Below are positions 1 to 5,445 of a stretch of 6,757 nucleotides of DNA, in pieces. The translations under genes and the position numbers were made by a program. The first letter of the stretch is position 1. The number at the start of each line of letters is the position of its first letter. The notes beneath the pieces are model-generated. The model ran no database searches, had not been told where the DNA came from, and saw nothing but the letters and a program-made list of their open reading frames with translations. The DNA is from PLA5 sp040901705. Its GTDB lineage: Bacteria > Planctomycetota > Planctomycetia > Pirellulales > PLA5. The stretch spans positions 1-6,757 of the forward strand of contig JBBDYI010000074.1 of assembly GCA_040901705.1 (NCBI GenBank). Reading direction: 5' to 3'.

Positions 1-51
1 CCACCGCGCATTACGGCGCAAGGACTTACGTCGACAATTGGGGAAGTTGGG

Positions 52-438
52 CTAAGGACTGGCGGCTGGGGTCGCGGACCGCCACGTGAAAATGGCGTTG
101 GGCGATCCTTCCGACCGAGATTCGATCTCGACGTGGCCGACTAGCTTCTTGCCTTGCACGGCGACGACTACTCGCTGAAGCGTCGCTACTTCGATCGTGC
201 ATTCGCCGCGGTCCCATCGCGTCACGCTGCCGCGATCGCCGGATACGGGGCCTTCGTAGTCCAAGTACGCAAGGCGATGGTCGTCGAGTCGTTCGGCATC
301 GATCGGACGATCGATCGCCGGTTCTTCCTCGAGCGCCCAAGTGCGAAGCGCGTCGCCGTGTTCGACCATGAAGTCCCAATGCGACCGGCGGGCCGCGTCG
401 GGCGGCAAATCGTGGCGTAAAACGACGAATCGGGGCAT
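52..438 (-). CDS. Stand-alone LigD-type 3'-phosphoesterase (PE) domain protein
   Basis: This 128-residue protein resembles the N-terminal 3'-phosphoesterase domain of bacterial DNA ligase D (DNA polymerase ligase N-terminal family), which trims 3'-phosphate or ribonucleotide ends during non-homologous end joining. It opens with FVVLRHD and then SHWDFMVE, matching the family pattern FVxxxH...HYDFRLE. By alignment to known PE domains, the metal and active-site residues correspond to His9, His20, Asp22, His54 and Tyr58 (DDHRLAY, then LDYEGP). The arginine that normally follows HxDF is Met24 here, so catalysis may be altered. The length fits a domain on its own, with no ligase or polymerase module fused and no Ku gene in view. 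The ATG at 438 is the only sensible start because the family motif begins at residue 3. It is transcribed away from the barrel gene and has a promoter candidate and a heptamer array upstream. The family call is fairly secure; activity is inferred. Confidence 0.8.
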   Translation of the reverse strand: MPRFVVLRHDLPPDAARRSHWDFMVEHGDALRTWALEEEPAIDRPIDAERLDDHRLAYLDYEGPVSGDRGSVTRWDRGECTIEVATLQRVVVAVQGKKLVGHVEIESRSEGSPNAIFTWRSATPAASP

Positions 439-442
439 GTCA

Positions 443-477
443 GGATTCGGGATTCGGGACTCGGAACGCGGGACTCG
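443..477. repeat. Heptamer tandem array, five units
   Basis: On the plus strand the units are GGATTCG, GGATTCG, GGACTCG, GAACGCG and GGACTCG, back to back. Four of the five fit GGAYTCG and the fourth is diverged. On the minus strand this reads as CGARTCC units ending four bases before the ATG of the phosphoesterase gene, so the array would lie in its 5' leader. The unit length of seven is not a multiple of three. Confidence 0.85.
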
Positions 478-539
478 GGCGCGATTTTCCGCGGCGTTCG
501 GCGTTTAGCCTTGCGATTCACGCTTGGGCGGCTTCCCAG

Positions 540-568
540 ATTATCCAGCCGACCGCCGCGACCGCCAA
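540..568 (-). promoter_or_regulatory. Candidate sigma70-type promoter for the phosphoesterase gene
   Basis: Reading the minus strand, TTGGCG (568-563) is followed after exactly 17 bases by GATAAT (545-540). These match 4 of 6 and 5 of 6 consensus bases. Transcription would begin near 533, giving a leader of about 95 bases that contains the whole heptamer array. This is a by-eye consensus match only, but it is the best promoter-like pair in this intergenic region. Confidence 0.45.
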
Positions 569-686
569 TCGGGCCGCACAACCCGGATTTTCGGCAGGCT
601 TTGCCGTTCTTACTTAACTTGCACAAGCGGGATTACCGATACCACCGTCAGAAACCGAGATTCGAGACCGCGCGGCAAGGTGCGGC

Positions 687-724
687 CTCGGGCAAAACCG
701 ACCGTCTCGGGCAAAACCGACCGT
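687..724. repeat. Perfect 19-bp tandem duplication upstream of the barrel gene
   Basis: The 19-mer CTCGGGCAAAACCGACCGT occurs at 687-705 and again at 706-724 with no spacer and no mismatch. The second copy ends 28 bases before the ATG at 753, so the duplication lies in the promoter or leader of the outer-membrane protein gene. It could be a recent slippage duplication or a doubled regulator site. Confidence 0.9.
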
Positions 725-737
725 TTACCACTTTGGC

Positions 738-744
738 AAGGTGA
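738..744 (+). promoter_or_regulatory. Ribosome binding site setting the barrel gene start
   Basis: AAGGTGA sits eight bases before the ATG at 753 and resembles the anti-16S core. It overlaps the alternative GTG start at 741, which argues for ATG 753 as the true start. Confidence 0.5.
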
Positions 745-752
745 GAGAAGCG

Positions 753-2222
753 ATGACGATCTTCCGCCCCTTTTTTCGACTCGTGGCTTTGGCCGCCATC
801 GTCGCCGTGCCGATGGTCGCCGTGGCGCAACATCCTTACAACTCCGACCGCGGCGGCATGTCGTGGACCCCGTCGGCGAACAAGTTCCAGCCGTTCGGGC
901 CGACGGACTTCGAGATGGACTACGAGCCGTTCGCGATCGCCAAGGTCGACGATCAGGATTTCGACGGCAAGGAAGCCTGGACGCAGGGCGTGTTCTTCAG
1001 CTACGCCCGCGCAAACTGGCAACTCAGCCGGCCCGAAGGACACGTGCTCGGCGACCCGGCGTCCTACACCGCGTCGCCGGACGGGCTCGCGTTCTTCTCG
1101 CAGGAATCGGCCTTCCAGCAAAGCGTCCGCAATGCTCCGTTCGCCTGGGGCAACAAGTATGAGCTTGGCTACTGGGACGGCAGCACCGGCTGGATCGGCG
1201 GCGTGCTGGACTACGATAATCAATTGCAAAACACCGTCGACACGCAAGTCGCCGTGAACTTCGTCAATCCCGACGTCACCGACGTTTACATCGCGGCGGG
1301 CGTGCCGGTTCCGCAGGGCGTTCGAATTCATATGCTCGACGGTTTCTACGACCGCGACGGCGACGGCTTCGACGACAACCTCAACGGTCAGGGCAATGCC
1401 GGCCGATTTCTCGATTCCGACAACGACGGCGTCGGCGACACGCCGGTGACGAGCGTGCAGGACGTTGACTGGGAAGACCTTGGCCCGATGCCCACGCGGT
1501 TCGACCACCTCTCGACGCGGAACAGCGCCGAGACATCGGGCGTGGAACTGATGAAGATGTATCGCTTCCGCCCGTTGCACAACGAATCGATCCTCGAAAT
1601 GTTCATGGGAGCGCGATACCTGGAGATGAACGAAGACTTCCAGGTCAACGCCCAAGGCGGTTTCGGCAATGGTTTCGAACAGTTGGGCAGCGCCCCGAAT
1701 TCCAATGGAGTCATCACCCAGTTGCAGATCGAAAGCTTCTGGAATTCGCGGATCGACAACAACATCGTCGGCCCGCAGATCGGCGGACGCTGGTACAACC
1801 GAAGCGGCAAGTGGCTGTTCTCGGTCGAAGGCCGATTCCTGGCCGGCTTCAACTTCCAAAACATCCATCAACGTGGTCAATTGGCCGGCAATCTTCCCCC
1901 CGGTGTCCTCAACCAGGGCCAGCCCGGCCAGTTGAATCAGGCTCCAGTCCAAAACGCGCCGGTGGCGTTCGGCAACTCGCAGTTCGACCACTACCAGCGG
2001 TTTGAGGAATGGGCGCCGCTGGGCGAGTTGCGCGTCGAAACGTCGTACCAGCTCACCAAGGCCGTGGCCTTCAAGGTCGGCTTCATGGGCATGTACGCCG
2101 ACGGCATCGGCCGCGCCAGCAGCCTGGTCGTCTACCAACTGCCGACACTGGGCATCGGCGGCAACAACCGCGAGGACGTGTTCCTCACCGCGTTAAACAT
2201 CGGCCTGGAAGTGAATCGGTAG
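753..2222 (+). CDS. BBP7-like outer-membrane beta-barrel protein with DxDxDG motifs
   Basis: This 489-residue protein is predicted to be secreted and to sit in the outer membrane. Residues 1-25 form a signal peptide: a basic start, a hydrophobic core and AVA before the cut, ahead of QHPYN. The C-terminal half, with stretches such as GVELMKMYRFRPLH, FMGARYLEMNE, NIVGPQIGGRWYN, GKWLFSVEGRFLAGF, ELRVETSYQLTKAVAF and MYADGIGRASSLVVY, resembles the planctomycete BBP7 barrel family by pattern recall. Two acidic motifs of the EF-hand or thrombospondin-3 calcium type, DRDGDGFDD (200-208) and DSDNDGVGD (221-229), lie in the middle. An Asn/Gln/Pro-rich segment near 370-405 is probably a surface loop. 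The protein ends in Arg, not the terminal aromatic common in proteobacterial barrels. I chose ATG 753 over the in-frame GTG at 741 because AAGGTGA (738-744) is suitably spaced and the signal peptide then starts cleanly. The role is unknown; pore or surface structure is plausible. Confidence 0.72.
   Translation: MTIFRPFFRLVALAAIVAVPMVAVAQHPYNSDRGGMSWTPSANKFQPFGPTDFEMDYEPFAIAKVDDQDFDGKEAWTQGVFFSYARANWQLSRPEGHVLGDPASYTASPDGLAFFSQESAFQQSVRNAPFAWGNKYELGYWDGSTGWIGGVLDYDNQLQNTVDTQVAVNFVNPDVTDVYIAAGVPVPQGVRIHMLDGFYDRDGDGFDDNLNGQGNAGRFLDSDNDGVGDTPVTSVQDVDWEDLGPMPTRFDHLSTRNSAETSGVELMKMYRFRPLHNESILEMFMGARYLEMNEDFQVNAQGGFGNGFEQLGSAPNSNGVITQLQIESFWNSRIDNNIVGPQIGGRWYNRSGKWLFSVEGRFLAGFNFQNIHQRGQLAGNLPPGVLNQGQPGQLNQAPVQNAPVAFGNSQFDHYQRFEEWAPLGELRVETSYQLTKAVAFKVGFMGMYADGIGRASSLVVYQLPTLGIGGNNREDVFLTALNIGLEVNR
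1350..1439 (+). other. Coding segment for paired DxDxDG calcium-type motifs
   Basis: Within the barrel gene, bases 1350-1376 encode DRDGDGFDD and 1413-1439 encode DSDNDGVGD, separated by a Gly/Asn-rich linker of 12 residues. The DxDxDG spacing with a trailing Asp is that of thrombospondin type 3, dockerin or EF-hand loops. Calcium binding is inferred from this pattern. Confidence 0.6.
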
Positions 2223-2315
2223 GGCCGCCTGATATCAATAGGCCGGAGGGTGCGGCTGGCCTTGCGGCGGGCCGACTTTCGGGCGTCAATCGAAACGGTA
2301 ACGGTCGGTACGATG

Positions 2316-2347
2316 CGGCCCAGGCGTCTTTCATGGCGTCTGGGCCG
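2316..2347. terminator. Strong stem-loop downstream of the barrel gene
   Basis: CGGCCCAGGCGTC (2316-2328) pairs with GGCGTCTGGGCCG (2335-2347) to form a 13-bp stem, with two G-U pairs on the plus-strand RNA and a six-base loop TTTCAT. A second small hairpin follows, CGTCG (2350-2354) with CGACG (2359-2363). There is no T-tract, so this may be an atypical terminator, an RNA-stabilising hairpin or a repeated palindromic element. A weaker bulged hairpin (2225-2230 with 2240-2246) starts just after the stop codon. Confidence 0.5.
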
Positions 2348-2400
2348 ATCGTCGTTTGCGACGCCGCAAAACTCTCGTTTGTGGGGTGGCCGAAAACCGT

Positions 2401-2429
2401 TTGCTCCACCGCGACCGAATCGGTATGTT
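2401..2429 (+). promoter_or_regulatory. Weak candidate promoter for the zinc-ribbon gene
   Basis: TTGCTC (2401-2406) and TATGTT (2424-2429) are 17 bases apart and match 3 of 6 and 4 of 6 sigma70 consensus bases. Transcription would begin near 2436, after the stem-loop and about 58 bases before the chosen start codon. The position is sensible, but the match is poor. Confidence 0.3.
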
Positions 2430-2493
2430 GGGAAAAACGCTCGACCCACGGGGCTTCTGCGGATTTCCACCAGGCATGGCGATACAAGACGGC

Positions 2494-3204
2494 ATGATGA
2501 CTCCAGCACGTCAGCAGCGGCGACAAGCGGCCGTCGCGGAGTTCGACGAACACGAAGGCCGCCGCGACGGCGAGGCGGTCGTCGCGCGACTCGACGATGC
2601 GTCCGCATTATTGGCGGACCGGGTGTTCACGCGGATTCATGGCGACGTCGAAAAGAACATCGGTATCGATTCTTTTTACAACCCCCTGTCCGAGGCCAAA
2701 GCGGAATCGCGAGCCAAGGCCGAAGTCGACGCTTTTTTCGCGTGCGAAGCCGCCCTGTTTGCCGAAGAACGGGAGTACGTCCGCGGTGGTGATCGCGGTG
2801 GCAATGGCGGCGGCGATGGCTGGTGCCAAACGTGGATAGCGGCGCTCGTCGTGGACGAAAGCGCCTTGGGCATACCGGCTGCGCAGCGGCTGGCGTCGTA
2901 CCGCGACAAATCGGCCGATGATCGGCGGCGCGGCTTTTCGCTGGTGCTGGAACGGGCGTTTCCCGAGGCGACGCGGGCCCCGTTGGTTATCTATCGGCTG
3001 CTGCCGCTGGCGATTCGGCTGGCGACGGCGCAGGCCTTTGAGCGAGCCGACCACGCCCAGGCGCAGCGCGATCGGCAATTGGTGCTGCTGCCAAGCATTC
3101 TCGATTGCACGACGTGCAACGGAGCCGTTCTGCCCAGCGGCACGGCGTGCGATCGCTGCGGCAATCCGTTCTGGAAATACGAATTGCTGACCGCCGAGTG
3201 GTAA
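2494..3204 (+). CDS. Unrecognised protein with C-terminal zinc ribbon
   Basis: I do not recognise this protein of about 236 residues firmly, although it looks like a planctomycete-specific hypothetical family. Counting from 2494, residues 5-95 are charged, Ala/Glu/Arg-rich and probably helical. A glycine-rich linker (RGGDRGGNGGGDGW) covers about 97-110. A more conserved-looking domain follows, with WIAALVVDESALG, YRDKSADDRRRGFSLVLERAFPEA and RAPLVIYRLLPLAIRLATA, then a zinc ribbon with CxxC at 205 and 208 and CxxC at 219 and 222, ending WKYELLTAEW. The four Cys suggest structural zinc and possibly nucleic-acid or protein binding. There is no signal peptide or membrane segment, so it is probably cytoplasmic. 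The start is uncertain: ATG at 2476, 2494 and 2497 are in frame and none has a good ribosome site. The ATG at 2356 falls inside the upstream hairpin and is unlikely. Confidence 0.65.
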   Translation: MMTPARQQRRQAAVAEFDEHEGRRDGEAVVARLDDASALLADRVFTRIHGDVEKNIGIDSFYNPLSEAKAESRAKAEVDAFFACEAALFAEEREYVRGGDRGGNGGGDGWCQTWIAALVVDESALGIPAAQRLASYRDKSADDRRRGFSLVLERAFPEATRAPLVIYRLLPLAIRLATAQAFERADHAQAQRDRQLVLLPSILDCTTCNGAVLPSGTACDRCGNPFWKYELLTAEW

Positions 3205-3213
3205 GGCGGCTGC

Positions 3214-3347
3214 GGTCTCGTTGGGGCGAACACGCCCGTATTGGACGCGGCAATTCGGACACCGGTGCGCATAAAGAAAGCGAGACGGCCCGCTGCGTTC
3301 ACGGGATCGGGCCTTGCGGTCCCGATCCCACCTGCCCCAACGAGGTT
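3214..3347. repeat. Nested inverted-repeat element (possible structured RNA or terminator)
   Basis: An 11-base arm, CTCGTTGGGGC (3217-3227), has its exact reverse complement at 3334-3344, and three G-U pairs could extend it to 14 pairs. Just inside the right arm lies a second perfect inverted repeat, GGGATCGGG (3303-3311) with CCCGATCCC (3321-3329), whose loop can form two more pairs around TTGC. A small hairpin, GGGCG-AACA-CGCCC (3224-3237), overlaps the left arm and would compete with it. The element starts ten bases after the zinc-ribbon stop codon. It could end that transcript, be a non-coding RNA, or be a small repeat unit. Confidence 0.6.
3303..3329. terminator. Possible terminator hairpin after the zinc-ribbon gene
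   Basis: A perfect 9-bp stem, GGGATCGGG with CCCGATCCC and a nine-base loop, sits about 100 bases past the stop codon. No T-tract follows on the plus strand. On the minus strand there is also none, so factor-independent termination is only a possibility. Confidence 0.35.
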
Positions 3348-3409
3348 CGACGTGGCGGATCGTCTCGCATAGATACTTCGTCCGCTGCGGCGGTTCAATG
3401 ACGTTGCGA

Positions 3410-3438
3410 TTGCCGCAAAGTCCTGCGGGTTGCCGCAA
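3410..3438. repeat. TTGCCGCAA direct repeats at 20-base spacing
   Basis: The 9-mer TTGCCGCAA occurs at 3410-3418 and 3430-3438. The copies are exactly 20 bases apart start to start, about two helical turns, which would suit a dimeric DNA-binding protein. Chance occurrence cannot be excluded. Confidence 0.4.
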
Positions 3439-3510
3439 TGCGGTGCTCCACTGGCGGGATAGTGGCCGACCGGGGCCGATTCGGCGATCGCCTTTTGCTC
3501 CGATGCCAAG

Positions 3511-3564
3511 CAAGCGGCCGTGACGCCGCGGAGCGTTTTCGGGTGTAGCGCAACGGCCGTGACG
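3511..3564. repeat. CGGCCGTGACG direct repeats
   Basis: The 11-mer CGGCCGTGACG occurs at 3515-3525 and 3554-3564. It is preceded by CAAG in the first copy and CAA in the second, so the similarity extends a little further. No function can be read from it. Confidence 0.4.
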
Positions 3565-3721
3565 TACCGGTGATCGAACCAATACCCCCATTTGCCCGTA
3601 TTACCGGAAATGCCGGCAGACAACGGTGCGAAATCGCAATGCAGCCCATACGCGATCGCGCCGGCGAAGCCCAGAATGCGGCGTTTTCGACGTGTCGCGG
3701 ATATGCGGATTTGGCGGCGGC

Positions 3722-3777
3722 TGGCGTCGGATTGCCGGCACGGCGGCCAATCCATTTGGTTGAGCTAGCCGACGCCG
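3722..3777. repeat. Overlapping inverted repeats ahead of the TPR gene
   Basis: GGCGTCGG (3723-3730) is exactly complementary to CCGACGCC (3769-3776). Between them a hairpin, GGATTGCCG (3729-3737) with CGG-C-CAATCC (3744-3753), has nine pairs and one bulged C. The two structures share two bases. The right outer arm falls in the spacer of the promoter candidate at 3760-3787, so the repeat could be an operator. It could equally be a terminator for transcripts arriving from upstream. Confidence 0.45.
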
Positions 3778-3787
3778 TGGTTATCAT
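3760..3787 (+). promoter_or_regulatory. Candidate sigma70-type promoter for the TPR gene
   Basis: TTGAGC (3760-3765) and TATCAT (3782-3787) are 16 bases apart and match 4 of 6 and 5 of 6 consensus bases. Transcription would begin near 3794, leaving a leader of about 65 bases before the ATG at 3862. An inverted-repeat arm lies between the two boxes. Confidence 0.45.
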
Positions 3788-3861
3788 GAAACGATAGGGC
3801 CATTCGTCCCGCGGACCCCGGTCCCCCCGCCAACCGTCGCCACCAGGATCGAGACCAACTC

Positions 3862-5364
3862 ATGCACCTTTTGCGTCGGCCGATTCTCGCGCTGATTGTC
3901 GGCGTCTTTGTGCTCGCCGCGGCGGCCATCGGGACATGGGCGGTTTGGTTGCACGACCAGACGCCGCTCGCGCCTAGAGACGCGGCCGAGCGGCTCGTGA
4001 CGCAATGCCAGTGGCAGGCCGCGGCCGACGCTTGCGATGTTCTGCTGGGCGAGGCGCCCGACGACGGCGAGGTCGTGATGTGGCGCGGACGCAGCCGCTT
4101 GGCGATCGGCCAGTTTCGCCGGGCCGTCGACGACTTTACGCGGGCGATCGAGCTGCGGCCGACAGACGCCGAACCGCGTTACTATCGCGCGATGGCTCAT
4201 GAGCGACTCGGCGAGACGGAACTGGCCGCCGCGGACTTCGATGCCGCGCGGGCGATCGATCCGCATCAAGACAAACTGATGGCCGCGGTCCGCGCCGAAC
4301 AAGTGGCGGCCGATGTCCAAAGCATCGCGTTGGCGGCCACGCGACGCGAGGAACAGCGCTCGGCCAAGCGCTGCTCGGTCCAAACGAATCTCGTCGATCA
4401 ACGGGCATCGGCAATGCGCCAGGCGAATTTCGCGTCGCTGACGTCGGACAATGTTCGCCACGAAGACTCGGCCGCCAACTCGCGCGGCCCGAACGCAACG
4501 ACGACGCCAGGTGGGCGGCTAAGTGACGGTCAGTCGGCGTTGTCCGAGCTTTGGGCGAAGGACGTCGCCGATACTGACGCGATGGACGTGACCGCGGCTT
4601 CACCGGGAAACGCCGGTTCCGCATATGTCGCGCTTCTGACGTCGCGACAGCCGGCATCCGAGCACGCACGCAGCGCCGCTTGGGATTTCCCGCGTCAGCG
4701 GAGCGAGGCGATCGACCCGCACACGACGAACGAGCCGCCGCCATCGAGCGAACCACACAGCGGCAAAGCCAAGATGCCCGGCGCGGATGCGGCACCTCGG
4801 CCGATTTCGGCGGCGGCGGCATGGCAGCAATTCCAGCAACGTCAATTCCAGCAACGTCAAAATCGCCCGCAACAGCGCGGCACGATCGACTTGTTGGCGA
4901 GTGCAACGACCGCCGGATCGCAGCCGACGATTTACAGCGGGAATCCGGCGGCGGCGAAGACCGCAGAATCATCCATGCCGGAGCAATTCGGAAAATACCC
5001 GATTCGAACCTGGTCGGCTTACGATGCGGCACAACCTGTGGCCGCTTCGCCATCGGGCGGACTGGGCCTGCTTGCCACTTCGCCGCTGACCATTTCGCCA
5101 CCTGGACATGCCGCGACGCCGGCCTGGCTGCAATCGCAGCGGCGCGAAAAAGCCGACAATTCAATGTCAACCGCGACGATTCCGCTGGCCGCGCAAGCAG
5201 CGGATATGAGCGCGGCGTCGGCGGCGTCTCGCCCTGGCGTGCTAACGACGGCGCTGTACGAGTTTTTCGCGCCGCCCGCGTCGCAGGTGGATCCGCCGCT
5301 GGTGACACACGCCGCTCCGTTGCCGGACTGGATCGCTCGGCCGTCGTTCGCCGCGCCGAAATAA
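3862..5364 (+). CDS. Membrane-anchored TPR protein with long low-complexity tail
   Basis: This 500-residue protein probably hangs from the inner membrane and binds other proteins. A hydrophobic segment at 8-30 behind RR looks like an uncleaved signal anchor, with no clear cleavage site. Three tetratricopeptide-type units follow at about 38-70, 71-104 and 105-138; the second (WRGRSRLAIGQFRRAVDDF, ending AIELRPTDAE) and third (YYRAMAHERLGETELAAADF, ending ARAIDPHQDK) are canonical. From about 150 to the end the sequence is Ala/Ser/Thr/Pro/Gln-rich and probably disordered. It includes a Gln-rich stretch at 321-339 with a repeated FQQRQ. No enzymatic domain is visible. The ATG at 3862 precedes the hydrophobic segment and has only weak AGGA or GAG upstream. 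Long open frames also exist in another plus frame and on the minus strand over the tail, so the C-terminal half rests on reading-frame continuity. Function unknown. Confidence 0.72.
   Translation: MHLLRRPILALIVGVFVLAAAAIGTWAVWLHDQTPLAPRDAAERLVTQCQWQAAADACDVLLGEAPDDGEVVMWRGRSRLAIGQFRRAVDDFTRAIELRPTDAEPRYYRAMAHERLGETELAAADFDAARAIDPHQDKLMAAVRAEQVAADVQSIALAATRREEQRSAKRCSVQTNLVDQRASAMRQANFASLTSDNVRHEDSAANSRGPNATTTPGGRLSDGQSALSELWAKDVADTDAMDVTAASPGNAGSAYVALLTSRQPASEHARSAAWDFPRQRSEAIDPHTTNEPPPSSEPHSGKAKMPGADAAPRPISAAAAWQQFQQRQFQQRQNRPQQRGTIDLLASATTAGSQPTIYSGNPAAAKTAESSMPEQFGKYPIRTWSAYDAAQPVAASPSGGLGLLATSPLTISPPGHAATPAWLQSQRREKADNSMSTATIPLAAQAADMSAASAASRPGVLTTALYEFFAPPASQVDPPLVTHAAPLPDWIARPSFAAPK
4828..4860 (+). 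repeat. 15-bp in-frame tandem repeat in the TPR gene
   Basis: CAATTCCAGCAACGT occurs at 4828-4842 and 4843-4857 without a mismatch, followed by CAA starting a third unit. It encodes QFQQR twice. Because the unit is a multiple of three, gain or loss of a copy would keep the frame. Confidence 0.9.
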
Positions 5365-5445
5365 CGCCCCCACTCTGGCGGCCAGGAAGACGTTTTCCGA
5401 AACCGCGCTGGCGACCCGAACTTCGGCCCGCGGTGCCATGTCGGC

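Larger units (their letters stand above)
439..752. other. Divergent intergenic region
   Basis: This 314-base region separates the minus-strand phosphoesterase gene from the plus-strand barrel gene. It holds the heptamer array, a minus-strand promoter candidate and a 19-bp tandem duplication, each listed separately. A weak imperfect hairpin (567-573 with 582-589, one bulge) is also visible. I found no convincing plus-strand promoter for the barrel gene and no convincing gene; the open frames here are arginine- and proline-rich shadows. Confidence 0.6.
3205..3861. other. 657-base region with no convincing gene, rich in short repeats
   Basis: No open frame here has a convincing product. The longer ones, on the minus strand and running into the zinc-ribbon gene, are Arg/Pro/Ser-rich and lack domains. 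The region does hold a nested inverted-repeat element (3214-3347), two sets of short direct repeats, an inverted repeat before the next gene and a promoter candidate, each described separately. It may contain a small RNA or the remains of a decayed gene, but the sequence alone does not decide this. Confidence 0.55.

Noticed and set aside
443..477. CRISPR-like array
   Set aside because: The units are seven bases long with no spacers, so this is a simple tandem repeat.
741..752. In-frame GTG start four codons upstream for the barrel gene
   Set aside because: It overlaps the AAGGTGA ribosome site, has no site of its own, and would add MREA in front of a clean signal peptide.
648..2138. Long minus-strand open frame (about 496 codons) antisense to the barrel gene
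   Set aside because: It is Val/Ala/Arg/His-rich with no domain, and it exactly overlaps a plus-strand gene with a signal peptide and barrel features. High GC at third positions commonly leaves the antisense frame open.
2185..2553. Minus-strand frame of about 122 codons between the barrel and zinc-ribbon genes
   Set aside because: It crosses the strong stem-loop and the end of the barrel gene, and no domain or start context supports it.
3214..3347. Complete insertion sequence or transposon
   Set aside because: Inverted arms are present, but the interval has no transposase frame and no visible target-site duplication.
2608..3591. Minus-strand frame of about 327 codons running from the gene-free region through the zinc-ribbon gene, with a CPNC near 3270
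   Set aside because: The single CPNC looked like half a zinc ribbon, but no second CxxC follows and the frame is Arg-rich. The plus-strand zinc-ribbon frame explains most of it better.
2991..3755. Minus-strand frame of about 254 codons over the gene-free region, considered as a decayed gene
   Set aside because: Parts look protein-like, but no family is recognised and it overlaps the end of the zinc-ribbon gene. There is too little to call a pseudogene.
4136..5308. Minus-strand frame of about 390 codons and a plus-strand frame at 4680-5681 over the TPR gene
   Set aside because: Both are Arg/Ser/Pro- or Arg/Gly/Ala-rich without recognisable domains. The TPR frame has an anchor segment and canonical TPR units, so it is preferred, with some residual doubt over the tail.
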